A stretch of 60,000 nt of DNA from Cryptomeria japonica. Its lineage: Eukaryota; Streptophyta; Pinopsida; Cupressales; Cupressaceae. The notes under the pieces are model-generated. The model was not told where the DNA came from, did no database searches, and saw only the letters and a list, made by a program, of their open reading frames with translations. Below are positions 1-11,437 of this stretch, piece by piece (position 1 is the first letter of the stretch; each line of letters starts with the position of its first letter). Both the position numbers and the translations under genes were made by a program. The stretch is taken from assembly GCF_030272615.1 (NCBI RefSeq), contig NC_081410.1, positions 127,784,640 to 127,844,639 on the forward strand, in the 5' to 3' direction.

Positions 1-1985
1 CTCCCCAAATTTCAGGAGCATGTTTTGGTGGTATTTTAATGTTTGAATCCAAGAAATTGAGGAAAAATATTATTTCTAGGTTGGCCTTTGACCCAAAACA
101 AAGTTAGGGTTTCATACATAGAGCCTTCTCTTTCCTCATTTGAAGGATCCAATCTCTAGAAATTTTGAAGGAGCTTCTTATAAAGTGAAAGTGCAGATTA
201 TGTGAAGTCTTTATTAGAAAATCAAGTCTCTATCAAGTCTACATCAATCATATTCAACATCAATTAGGAGCTTTGAAGATATTTAAGAATAATAGGAGAT
301 CATCGACTGTTGATTGGCTTGTACCTCTCCCTTAGGGTTTGGTATGGTTTAATGTTATTTTCGTGTCTTTGCATAAGCTTCATTAACATTCATTTTCAAA
401 TTTACATTCATGCTTTAGATCCATTATTGCATTTGTGATTTGAATCATTTACATTCACATTTACATTCATTTAGGGTTTGCTCTCCAAAGTGTAGGGTAG
501 AACTCTAGATCTACTTTCTTGCTCATTTAGGATCTTGCATACACACAAAATTCTTGCACACACATTTTCAATAAATTATCGGCTATTTGTGGAGGTGGAA
601 ATCACCAAAACAAGGGGTTTGAGTAAGGCCAAACCCTATATAGCCACCTAGACACCATTTTTCAAGTTGCAGGTGCAGGGACAGGAATCTGAAGTACTCA
701 CAAATTTTGAGATAGAAGGAAGACACAGGTACAAACTTAACCTCAGAAGAAAATCCCAATTTTTAGGGACTAGAGTGTGGCACCCTGGTCCTCCCTATTT
801 TGGATCATTTTTGCTAGTTCAACATTTTACTCTTAGAATCCAAAATCTAGAAGTTTATCTTTTCGTAGTATGAAAGACTAGGGCGTGGCACCCTGGTCCT
901 ACACAGTCAACAACAAATTTCCATGATAGATGCACATCTAAGTTCATTTTCTAGCTTTGTACTCAGTCATTTAGTTTTAGATCTGCAAGTTTCTACATTT
1001 TCAGTTCATATTTGCATCTTTGTTCATCTCTTAGCCTAATTGATTATTGCATTGAATTTTGCACATCTCCTCTTCATAACAACAAAGGAATAGAAACCCT
1101 AAAGACATTCATTGATCCTCTCTCTTTCTTACAAGAAATGGTCAAAGTGAATTCTCTTAGGTCCTTTTGTATTCCAATGTGTGTGTGGGAGTGGGGTTAG
1201 GTCTTGATTCCATTTTCATACATCACAGTTATAGCTCTCAAAAAGTGATTACAATATCTTTGTAGAAGGTCAATAACATATTGAAGAACATTGCACATGT
1301 ATCTTTAAAGTTTGATGTCTCAATTCATAAGACACATATGGCATATTGTATTTTAATATTGTGAATAAATGATCTATTTTCATTATATTTTGTATAAATT
1401 AAGTTATGTTGTGTGCACTTGGCATTGGATTTGTGGCTAAATAATCCTTAATTGGACCCTTTGATTATGTTTGTATTACTAAATAAATTTGATATATCAT
1501 GAAATTAGAAATGTCATAATGTTTTTGTTTACATTTCTTGCAGCCAATGTGTCATATCTTCAAGTTTCTAACAATTCCCACAATGTTATTTTTTTTTATA
1601 GGAAGGCTATTAGGTGGTGACTACCTTGTTCACATTTTTCAAGTCCTTTACCCTTAAATTTAAATTTTTGCATGATTTTCTATCCAAGACCATAGACTTG
1701 CTTGAGTGAAAGTGGGTCATTAGATGGTTCAATTGTACTACCCTTAAAATCACTAACACCCACATGCTTGTTTAACATCATTATATAATTTAGGTGTTTT
1801 TTCATAGATGCATCCATATAAAGAGAGAGTGATAGTATTTTGGGTCTAGTTACTAATCACTAATACCCCAAGGTGTAAAATTTAGATTTTCCCTACTATC
1901 ATTGAATAACAAACCATCATTAAGTAGAAGGTGACATGTGATGACATTTTCCTGCAAACAATTTTGTGTAATTGAATTTTTAGAA
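1..1985. other. Gene-free repeat debris, LTR/leader-like
   Basis: No convincing coding region. The first 660 bases read like the end of an LTR: an AT-rich tract rich in ACATTCAT words, then a step into a leader-like stretch. A 25-base segment ending in GGCACCCTGGTCCT occurs at 768-792 and again at 876-900 with two mismatches, 108 bases apart. The short open frames at 667-873 and 1012-1200 have no recognisable domain and are taken as chance. No family is assigned. Confidence 0.35.
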
Positions 1986-3000
1986 CTATCCATCATTTGG
2001 AAAAGGTAGAATAGTTGAGAATTGACCAAAATTTAATGCACCTATATAAGATGGTATGAACCTAATAGCATGAAACCATGGAATCCCTAAATAAACATTG
2101 TCGAATAATTTTCCCAAAGTCACATGGAACAATGTGCCTAACGTACATGGACAAGATATGATGGGAAAAGTAATTATGTCTACACAAATTCTATCCACAT
2201 TATCAAATGCTATATCTTAATTGTTGTTATGTGATGATTGAACATAAAATTATTGTACACTCATAATGTATTCCTTCCTAGTGCTAGCCCCTAGGAGCAG
2301 GAGTTTAGGGGCGCAACCCCCAAGGTTTTTATTGACATTTTTTTCTTTTTTGAAAAACCAACAGTTGCAAAAGCCCTAAAAAAAGTTGACTTTGTAGGCT
2401 GTCCTAAAATTGCATGTTATAAGCGACTAGAATGAAAAGGACATTGTAACATGGTGTTGTATTGTTTTACTGGATTATAAAAAAATTTGGATGGTTGTGT
2501 TTTGTGGACGTAGCAACATCTTGGGTGAACCATGTTAAATCTTTGTATTATTTGTGTTGTGTATTATTCTTCATCTTTTGTATATTCGAATCTGCATATT
2601 GCCTAAACCCTAACAATAATGTCAAATGACTATAATTTTGATTGATCTATCTTTATTTGTTTCAAGAAACCCTTAATGCATATGTTCAAGATAGAATCAT
2701 TATTAACTAAAGAATATTTTATATTCGGTTTACAACACCCCACCAAAATGTCTAGAGGTGAAGATTCATCAATAATTGACTTATATGGGGGCTCTTCTTC
2801 ATTGAATTAAATAGTAAGAGATTCCTTGTGAACAATTGATTATATCAAGGAACTAATCCATTGTGGAGTAGAATCGAATAATTTTGGATCTTCTTTAAGG
2901 CTTTTTGCATGATGTCCTTATATGAAGGTGATGAGAACAATACATTCCAAAGGGATAAATTAGCTTATGTATATTGAAGTTGTTGAATGATATAAAATTT
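1986..3000 (-). pseudogene. Degenerate Tat-type gag-pro fragment (protease region)
   Basis: Read on the minus strand, 2625-3000 and 1986-2221 align piecewise with the protease region of the Tat element at 23053. The stretch near 2900 resembles the pre-protease helix (LFSSPSYKDIMQKAL against LCISPAHKAILDKIL). Near 2670 is SILNIC, where the intact copy has DGGAGLNIC. At 1986-2198 is YLGIPWFHAIRFIPS against LLGCPWIHEMRAVPS. Stops are frequent and the catalytic Asp-Gly-Gly is gone. The two halves are separated by an inserted LTR (2222-2615). It is the relic of an old element of the Tat lineage; nothing convincing remains of its gag core or pol. Confidence 0.5.
2222..2615 (+). mobile_element. Probable solo LTR
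   Basis: This block interrupts the degenerate Tat protease. It begins TGTTG and ends CTAACA, so it has TG...CA ends. It is flanked by TTAAT (2217-2221) and ATAAT (2616-2620), a near-perfect 5-bp duplication. Inside are a GC-rich patch (GGGGCGCAACCCCCAAGG) and a tract (GTGGACGTAGCAAC...GGTGAACCATGTTAAATC) of the kind seen in copia LTRs. No internal domain is present. The exact ends are inferred from the duplication and the break in the protease homology. Strand is arbitrary. Confidence 0.45.
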
Positions 3001-4261
3001 ATTTGTTTCTTTCACATTGAACATCTTGGCCTTTAGCTAGCCTTTGGTGTGTATGTCTAAATGTATGGTAGCTTTGTCAAACATATATGTCATGAAAGGT
3101 AGGGATATCTTTAGAATGGGAGGATGGTAGAGATGAAATGTAGGATGGTTAGATGTATAATCCATCTAGGTAGTATGTGAGGAAGCATTAAAAGATAATT
3201 CATGATGAGATGTCAGTATGATGAAGGGTACTCCCCTTATAAACTCAAACGAACAAGAAAAAATAGAGAAATAACTAGAAAATGCAAGAAAGAAACACAT
3301 GCCTTCTATTATATCAATGAAATGAAATTACACCATCTAGAAAATAACATGCTACAACCACATGGACATTTTGATTACAATAATATGCAAGTCAGAACCA
3401 CAATCTACACTACTAGAATTGTCCTCTATAACCCTTGTTAACCCCTTTATATAGCACCTATAACCACCTTAGAATGTTCTAGAAAGTGTAAATTTTCTTC
3501 TTTTTGGCACCTAGTGGTCCATCAGTTCATGTTTCTTGCTCATGTGGAATTTCATTGAAACTTGAGTTTTGGTGGCACTATTGGGAGCCATAAATTTTGA
3601 CTTGGGTGTCCAATTCACTATTGTAACATATTGGTTGAGAGCTTGTGAAAAGGTCTACAATAAAAAAATCATGAAAGATCTTTTTGTCTAGATTTCAAAC
3701 CTTTATGAGGCCTCCAAGGTCTTTAATTTTGAGTTTTAAGCTTCATTGGAGAAATTGATCAAGATGAAAACTTTGATATCTTTCAAATCGTACAAGATAT
3801 TGAGATGGTTCTTTCACCAATCATCTTATTTTTCAATTTTTCTCCTTGGGACCAATTTTCATGTTCATATGATTCCAACTGAGTGAAATTCCTAAAAATA
3901 GCACACTACTATTTTTGGTTGTTTTTTAGCTTCTATATGTCTTATATAGTGCAACTTTCATAATGGGCTCCAAGAAAACTAAAGAAAAACTACAAAACAA
4001 AAGGGAAATACAATATTTCTTTTTGGCTGATGTGAGATTGCTCCTACACCCTGGATGTTCTTGCATCACACTAGGTCCATAGTATCATCATGGGAACTAG
4101 GGCTAAAAAAATGAATGATAAAATTGTGTGCCAAATCCATAATGAAATATAGAATAAGCAAGATGAATCAAACAACTATAATTCTATATCACTCAAATGA
4201 AGGTTAAACTCACTAATTAACAAGATATTATCTAAATATACATACTTAATAAGCGTAGTTT
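3001..4261. other. Intergenic repeat debris, nothing recognised
   Basis: AT-rich DNA without a supported gene. The open frame at 3202-3441 is short and lysine/tyrosine rich with no domain. The part after 3440 (TTTATATAGCACC) reads like LTR-type promoter sequence, but no boundaries or partner copy were found in the window. Confidence 0.3.
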
Positions 4262-4711
4262 TGTAAATTATGTCCCTTTACACTTTTACAGTAGGTTTGG
4301 CCCCACTTTGGTAAATGTGCCTAGTTTATGCATCATTGTACATAGTTTTGAGACCATTTTTTGTAAAATTGGTGTATTCCCCTATTCCCAAATGTTGTCA
4401 TCACTCATTTTCCTGGACTAGGGTTTCCAACACCCTTGTCCTTGTGATTTGGGCCCAACTTTTGATACATGAAAGTTGGCTTTGCAAATAGAAAGAATTT
4501 GTCCTCAGATGTTGGCCCTCCCTAGAAATTAAATTTCAAAAGGTGTAAGTTGTATATAAATACATATCTCTCTCTTATTTAAAATTCTAGCTAACATCAA
4601 CTATCAATTATCACATCATACAAGAAAATTAAAATCAACTGAACATATATTTGCAATTAAGGAGCAAATCACTTAGGCATATATCTTTGTTACATCAATA
4701 ATGATCAACAA
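4262..4711 (+). repeat. Dispersed repeat, left copy (partner at 56437)
   Basis: This block is clearly related, in the same orientation, to 56437-56885. Shared landmarks in order are a CCCTTTACA tract, GGTGTATTCC, GACTAGGGT, CAACACCCTT and CCTCAGATGTTG, then a TATAAATA box (4555-4562; 56729-56736) followed by CTCTCTC, AACTATCAATTAT and ATCAACAA. The TATA box and downstream pyrimidine stretch suggest an LTR with its promoter, plus orientation. Similarity stops near 4711, where the right copy is cut by a TGTAATGTCC insertion. TG/CA ends could not be fixed. Confidence 0.6.
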
Positions 4712-5121
4712 CCTTTTGTTTCTCCATTATGAAATAATGCATTAAAAATATTCTATCAACATCAATCATTGTGTGAGACTTCATGCCAAGGGTTTCATAC
4801 TTGAATGTAATATTTGTCAATTCGAGCATTTCCATTTTTATTTAGCCTTAATCTTTCTTTGGACAAGAAATATTTTTCATCATCATTAGTTGTTGTGAAG
4901 TTGGAAACACCAACATGGAATTTGACTTAGGAAAGCTCCTATATATCACACCCTTATTACTCAATGCTCATGTGTGTAGTTTCAAATCTGATAGTAAGAA
5001 TGGTATAGGAGTGCATAGTAGACAGTTACATATTGTGACAACTTTTGAACAGGCGAACACACATGGAATGGGGTGCCTAACACCCTTGTACAACTATTTT
5101 TATATCATATTTTTAGGAGAT
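4712..5121. other. Flank between dispersed repeat and M1, no gene
   Basis: AT-rich, no supported gene. The open frame at 4915-5208 runs straight into the M1 LTR and has no domain, so it is not called. The five bases before the M1 LTR are GAGAT. The matching duplication cannot be checked because the other M1 LTR is truncated. Confidence 0.3.
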
Positions 5122-6341
5122 TGTAATGTCCCTTGCTACAATTTAATATTAGATCTGAAAACTAAACTTTATTTCAACTCAGATATTCAAAATATACACA
5201 AACAGTGAAATTGGGTATACCGAAAATTCTAACTAAATAGATCTAAAACTTAATGAAACCAATGTAGAATGCATATTACTATTTTGGACATGGTTTTTAC
5301 ATCATAACTTCTACTAAATACATCAGATAACAGTAATATAATTTTGTTTCAAAATACATCAAATAAAGCCCAAAATCTGGAGCTCAAACATAAAGATAAA
5401 CCATTGCGGCTTCTAGATAAACTCTTAAAATTTTAAGTAAATGTTTTAAGTAGAAAAAAACATGAGAAAGAACTCAAATAATAGTTAAATTCATGGCCCC
5501 AAGGCTGCCAAAGGTTTAATCACACTCAAAAATACAAATCACACAAATACTTGCAATCCTAGAGCTAAGCAACAACACAAAATGCATAGAAACTCCACCC
5601 AACTCATAACCAAATACCTAGAACATATAATGTATGATGTTAGCATGAAATAAAAACATCAAATGAATCCATTTATATTATTATATTTGCAACAAAATCT
5701 AGAAATGTAAACTCACACAACATACACAAATCCACAACCAAACCCTTACAAATTATTGAAATAAACTAATAAAATTGATACTAATATGCACAATGGAAAA
5801 CTTTGTATGAGCTTGAACCTAAAAGAGCCTCAAACTCATATCCTTATCCTTCTTTAAAACCTTCAAAATCTCATTATTCAGTCTCATTATCCACTTGTTT
5901 GATTGCCTTTGAAGAATAGCAAAACAATGAGCAAATATCTAGTTAATAAAATGAGAAATGGTACCAAAAGCCTCTAAATAAAATTCATGCTAGAAAATCA
6001 CAACCAAGAGGGGAGATTATTTTCATTTCCAAGAATGTAACTTCCTCTCCACTTGTCTTCCACCTCCTAACTTTCTTGGTTATAACTTGCCACTTGCCCA
6101 TGTTGTCAAAAACTACCAATTGCCACTTAACATTCTAAAATGTACTTTGCAATTTATCTCTCCATAATTTGCCTCCAAAATATTTTAAATCTTATTTATT
6201 AATTCAACATTAAATCTGATTTTATCATTTAACCATAAAGGACAATGTTTCCCAGTTTATCTATAGGTCTTGATTTAATGTTTCTAGATAATTGGACTTA
6301 CTATAAATAGTAAGTACTATTTTTGGAAAGGGGACATGATA
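5122..6341 (-). repeat. M1 3' LTR
   Basis: Starts TGTAATGTCC on the plus strand and ends GGGGACATGATA, where the expected terminal ACA has become ATA. The start matches 50369 (TGTAATGTCC...ATATTAGATCT), and similarity continues for about 850 bases. On the minus strand the LTR is preceded by a purine tract (GGGAGGGGGGAAT, 6342-6354) that fits the polypurine tract and directly follows the chromodomain codons. Position 6296-6313 holds ACTTACTATAAATAGTAA, an almost perfect palindrome about 28 bases from the U3 end. Confidence 0.8.
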
Positions 6342-6354
6342 ATTCCCCCCTCCC
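6342..6354 (-). other. M1 polypurine tract
   Basis: On the minus strand GGGAGGGGGGAAT lies immediately before the 3' LTR. Such a tract primes plus-strand DNA synthesis in LTR elements. It overlaps the last codons of pol. Confidence 0.65.
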
Positions 6355-7742
6355 AAAGATTTCTTGTCCTCAAGGAATCGATATTTGGATGGTCAATAAC
6401 TTTTGGCCCTTCCCAAGTTGCACCTTCAATAGGCAGACCTTTCCATTTGATCAAATACTCTGTTATGCTTCTTTTTTTAACTTCTCTCTTGTTTCTAGCA
6501 CATCTTTAGGAAATAAAATCAACTTTCCCTCATCATCTAGAGGTGGTAGATTTGATGAAACTAATACTTTTTGCCCCACAAACTTATTAAGATAAGAAAC
6601 ATGGAAAAAATTATGTATTTTTATATTTGGTGGAAGCTTCAGTTCATAGGGAATCTCCCCTATCTTTTTGGTAATCCTACATGGTCCATGAAGCCTTGTC
6701 TTGAGTTTCTATACTCCATTTATCTTCAAATAAATCTTCTTATATGGCTTAAATTTAACAAAACTAAGTCCCCAACATCAAGAACTCTCTATGTTCTCTT
6801 CTTATCTACATGCATCTTTTGTTTATATTGAGTATGATGCAAATTATCTTTGAGTGAAAAACATCTAGGATTTGTTTAACAAAATCACTTGTTGTAGGTA
6901 CTCTACTATCAGAAAATAATAGATCAACAAAATAAAGTGCATCATAACTACATAGATCTTGAAAAGGAAGCATACCAATAAACATATGATAGGAGGTATT
7001 ATAATAATACTCCCCAGGATGCAACCATTTTACCCAAGCACGCTATTTATTTGAAATATAGTTCCTCAACTATCGTTCTATCCATTTGTTCACTATTTCG
7101 TTTTCCCTTTTGTTTGAGGATGATAACTTGTGCTGGGTGTGAGTTTTGTACCTGTCAAATGAAATATTTCCTTCCAAAAATAATTAAGGAATTTACTATC
7201 TCTATCATTGACAATATTCTTAGGTAAGCCATGCAATTTGAAAAATCCCCTTAAAAAATATCTTTGCTACTTGGATGCCTTAAAATAAGACATGATAGGA
7301 AGTAAATGTGCATACTTGGTCACTCTATCCACCACAATATATATACAATAGTTACCTTGAGCCTTTGACAAACTAGTGATAAAGTCCATGGAGATGCTTT
7401 CCCACTTTTGTTTAGGAATTGGAAGTGGCTATAGTAATCCTGTTGAAAATGATTTCTCTCAGTTGTTTTGTTGGCAAGCCATACACTTTTTGATATGTTT
7501 GAGGATATCCTCCTTCATCCCTTTCCAAGAAAATATATATTGGATCTACCTATATGTTTTGAGATACCATTTATGACCAGCCAAGGGTGTATCATGGAAA
7601 TCTCTTAGTATCTTCTCCTTAACCTTGGATCCCAGTACAAAAAATACTCTATTCTTGTAGTAGATTAGCCAATCAATAATTGTGTACTTTCCATCCTCCA
7701 CTAATTCATACAATACATTAGCGACAAAATAACCCTTAGCAT
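6355..7742 (-). pseudogene. M1 integrase with C-terminal chromodomain
   Basis: On the minus strand, 7560 down to 7460 holds a degenerate HHCC zinc finger (HDTPLAGHKWY...CMACQQ). The integrase core follows with [10 protein letters not shown] (first Asp) and KNIVNDRDSKF (second Asp). The block that should supply the catalytic Glu reads HPQTKGKTK and is followed by a stop, so the Glu is lost. At 6360-6480 is the chromodomain signature EYLIKWKGLPIEGATWEG. This reader module recognises methylated histone H3 tails and targets chromovirus integration to heterochromatin. Its presence fixes the lineage. The 5' side is cut at 7742 by Copia1. Stops and frameshifts make it non-functional. Confidence 0.75.
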
Positions 7743-9138
7743 TGTTGGTATTTGCATGAAGATTGTATTAATGATTTGTTATGTTGTCATTGATGTCAAT
7801 TAAATCGGTAATGTTACTGTTGTAATGTTGTTTTGTAACCAATAGGAAGAGCTAAGTGAAAAGAACTGTAACCGGTAGGTAAGTTTGTGGAGTGAACCGG
7901 TATTGCTAAGTATTGAAGAGTTGAACCGGTAAACCCTACCCGTTATTTTGATAAACCCTAACCGATTAAGTCTGGTGAATTGGTTATATTGGTTTATAAT
8001 GTGATGGTAAGTGGTAATGCTTATGACACATATGCATATTGTATGAGGAGAGTTTCAAAGAGTTTCTGGCGCGTTGAGTTAATGTTTTTTGTCTTAGGAA
8101 TGAGCAAGTATATTTCATGTAATGCAAAGCGCGTGATGAGTTACTGAGCTCGATGAAGCGGTGATCAAGGAGTGATCATGACTTTCTTGAATGATGTGTA
8201 GAGATTGTTATGTAATCCAATGTTCATACTTGAACTGACTTGTTTGTAATCTCTATGAGAATTAGGTTTTTTTTGTGTTACCAACCTAGTTGATTTGTTT
8301 ATAAGGTTGATGAGTTGTTTTAGTTGGAGTGTTGGCAAAGTTGAATTGAGTGTGTGGTTGCCAAACCGGATGATGTATCTACAGTTTGAGTAAAGGCAGA
8401 TAGGAGCATGAAAAGGATCTGAACAAGCAAGTGAAGTGCTATTCAAACATATCAACAAACTCCTGTTGTTTTCTAACAATTACAACAGTTAAATCCCTTA
8501 ACCGGGTAAGCCCTAACAAGCTTGGTGTTATTCAAATCCTCTAACAAGGTGATCCATTAGCTTGGATTCTAAATCCTTTACAAAGGTTACTCCTCATAGG
8601 GTATTGCTTCTAACAAGGCATTATAGTCAATCTCTTAACTGGGTGGTCACTAATAGGATCTGTTCTTAACATGACTTTTTGTAAAAGCTTTAACAGGCTT
8701 GGCTCCTAATAGGGCAAACTTCAGAAGAGTTCAGATAGTTATCTTGTGAGTCTCATCTCACCCTGGTTTTTCCCATTTGGGTTTCCACGTCAAAAATATT
8801 GTGTCAAGTGGTGAATGTTTTTGTGGTTATATTTCTATGGTTGATTTTCTTAACTACTTAATCCACTTTGTTATGTCATGATAACCAGAAACAATATGAA
8901 ATAAAGTTTTACTTATGTCAAGTAAAAGTATTTGGATGATTGTGAGTTTTAATTTGTTTACTGTTAATCTGTTGTAACAGTCAATCGGTTTAGCTTGACA
9001 AAGATATTGCATTGATAGTTCTAAGTTTACTTTGAGTGGTTGTTTTTGGGAAAGGTGAAAGTTTATCAGTTTTTCTATCTACTGATTCACCCCCCCCTCA
9101 GTAGTTGACCAAATCCTTGTTCTTTCATCATACCATCA
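7743..9138 (+). repeat. Copia1 5' LTR
   Basis: Begins TGTTGGTATTTGCATG and ends CATACCATCA. It matches 13573-14982 over its whole length with scattered substitutions and small indels. It is rich in imperfect short repeats around 8460-8720 built on CTAACA and CTTAACCGGGT words. No TATA box was assigned with confidence. Confidence 0.92.
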
Positions 9139-9140
9139 AT

Positions 9141-9155
9141 TGGTATCAAAGCATC
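9141..9155 (+). other. Copia1 primer-binding site
   Basis: TGGTATCAAAGCATC begins two bases after the 5' LTR. It is complementary, with one mismatch in the first 12 bases, to the 3' end of plant initiator methionine tRNA (expected TGGTATCAGAGC), the usual primer of copia elements. Confidence 0.85.
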
Positions 9156-9208
9156 TCAGGTCCTCTAAGGTCTAAGCCTAAGAGATTAAGGTAAAGACCT
9201 TGTAGAAC

Positions 9209-10174
9209 ATGATGAAGAAGGAAGGTCCAAAGTTTAATAGAGAGTACTATAGGATATGGAGTGATAGATTGAAAATTTATATCAAGAATCTTGGAAATCA
9301 ATACTGGTAACATGTTAATACTCAATATATTGCACCTAGTGGGATTATGACTAATGATCAGAAGAAAGAGCAACAAGAAAACAATCAAGCACTGAAGGCT
9401 ATTATCAGTTCTTTGTTTGATGCAAAATATGTTGATGTTCATGGTCTAGAGACTGCATATGAGGTATGGAAGAGACTTGAAGAGATTTATAGTGATGATG
9501 AACATTTTAAGATTGCCAAGGAAGAGAGTCTAAGAGGAAAGTTTGATGACATGCAAATGGCTGAAGGTGAGAATATCCAACAGTATGGCCTGAGGATAAA
9601 AGAGATAGTTGGTGAGATCAAGAGTTCTAGTGGTAAAATAGATGATGCCACAGTGGTTAGTAAGGTGTTGAGAACCTTGCTACTAGTCTACGCTATCCGA
9701 GTTGCAGCCATTCAGGAGCTGAAATCTATTGACAAAACCAAGGTAACCCTTGACTCTATCATTGGTAAGCCAACTACTTTTGAATTAAATGGTTATGATG
9801 GTAGTGTTCAGAAATTTGAATCAGCATTTAGAGCTTCTATTTCTAACCCATCTATGAGAAAAAGAAGAGATGTCAGACATAGTTATGAGTCTAGATCCAA
9901 CAGAGAAGCTGATGATGAAGACAACTTAGTTGAGCTTGAAGCATTGTTGGCCAAGCGATTGCCCAGAGGAACTGGTAAATATAGAGGTAAATTACCTTTG
10001 AAATGTTTTTCATGCAACAAGATTGGACACATAGCTGCTAACTGTCCTAATGGTGATAATGAGTACAAGCATGAGAAATTCAAGAAGTACAAGGGAAAAG
10101 GAAAAAGAGATTGTCTTATTACAGTTGATGGTGGTATCAATGATGAGGAATCTGATGGTGATGCTAATGAATAA
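9209..10174 (+). pseudogene. Copia1 gag
   Basis: Capsid/nucleocapsid protein of the copia element. The frame starts at an ATG pair (9209/9212) just after the primer site. One in-frame TAA near 9308 interrupts the N-terminus, after which it is open from 9347 to 10174. The gag helices (LKAIISSLFDAKYVDVHG, YEVWKRLEEIYSDDEHF) are recognisable. A CCHC zinc knuckle, CFSCNKIGHIAANC, binds packaged RNA near nucleotides 10005-10046. The tail is lysine rich, then acidic. The terminal TAA lies in the same frame as the protease that follows, so the ancestor probably had one gag-pol frame. Confidence 0.85.
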
Positions 10175-11437
10175 ATTGTCTTTGTAGCCATTAAAGATGA
10201 GACATTTGATGAGAAAGCTTTAGTTTCTTGCATGGATAATTCTGATGATTGGATCATTGATAGTGGTTGTTCACATCACATGACCGGTGACTGGAGCAAA
10301 TTTCTTTCTTTGAAGGAATTTGATGGTGGAGTTGTAAGATTTGGTAATGACTCACCCTGCATGGTTAAAGGTAAGGGAAATATTTCTCTTAATGGAAAGA
10401 GCAGTGCAGATGATGTCTACTGGGTTGAAGGTCTAAAGCACAATCTGTTGAGTGTTACTCAACTCAATGACAGAGGATATCCATTGGAGTTTAAAGATGG
10501 TATGTGCAAAATCTATGGGAGAAAAGGTGATCTGATTGCAACCGACAAGCAGACTAAAGGTAACCTATTTCACCTAAATCCTAAAGTCAACAACTGTTTA
10601 ATTGCTAAAATAGATGAAAGTTGGCTTTGGCATAGGAGATTTTGTCATTTGAATTTTGATAACATTGTTAAAGTGAGTAAGTCAAAGACAATGAGAGGTT
10701 TGCCTCAGTTGGACAAACTGGTTAATACTCTATGTAAGGAATGTCAATTGGGAAAGATGACATCCTCAACTTTCAAGAGCAAGTCTTTTTTAGCAGAGCA
10801 TCTGTTAGATTTGGTTCATACAGACCTATGTGGACCAATAAGGACTAAAAGTATTCAAGGTGATAGATATTTCATGATCTTCACTGATGATTGCTCAAGG
10901 ATTATGTGGGTCACATTCTTGAAGGATAAAACATAGGCATTTGGTAAGTTCAAGGCATTCTAGGCCTTAGCTGAAAAGGAGAGTGGTAAGAAGATAAAGT
11001 GTCTCAGGCCTGATCAAGGCGGAGAATTCACTTATGAGGAATTCACTAGATATTGTGAAGAGAATGGTATTAAATGGAAACTTTCTACACCGAGGACACC
11101 ACAACAGAATGGCATTACAGAGAGAAACAATCAATCAGTTGTTGAAGTTTCTAGGACGATGTTGATACACGAAGGTGTAGAGAAAAATTTCTGGAGAGAA
11201 GTTGTCAACACAACTGTCTACATTATGAACAAGATTTTGGTAAAAAGAGGTAAGGATAAGACTCCTTATGAATATTGGTATGGTAGATCACCTAATGTTA
11301 GTTATTTCAAGATATTTGGTAGCAAATGTTTTATTAAGAGAGGTGACTATATTAGCAAGTTTGAGGCTAAACGTGATGAAGGTATATTTCTTGGTTATTC
11401 CACCATGAGTAATGAGTGCCGATGTTCGAGTGGATGA
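10175..11437 (+). pseudogene. Copia1 protease and integrase
   Basis: Same frame as gag. Near the start is DDWIIDSGCSHHMTGD, the aspartic protease active site (DSG). The integrase zinc finger follows (LWHRRFCHLNFD...LCKECQLGK), then the catalytic core: HTDLCGPI (first Asp), RPDQGGEF (second Asp) and TPQQNGITERNNQ (Glu). Stops at 10934-10936 and near 10972 split the core. The C-terminal GKNP-type region (TPYEYWYGRSPNVSYFKIFG) is still open to 11437, where a small deletion near 11410 shifts the frame. Confidence 0.85.

Noticed and set aside
8165-8479. 104-codon minus-strand frame in the Copia1 5' LTR
   Set aside because: Lies wholly in LTR sequence and is broken in the partner LTR.
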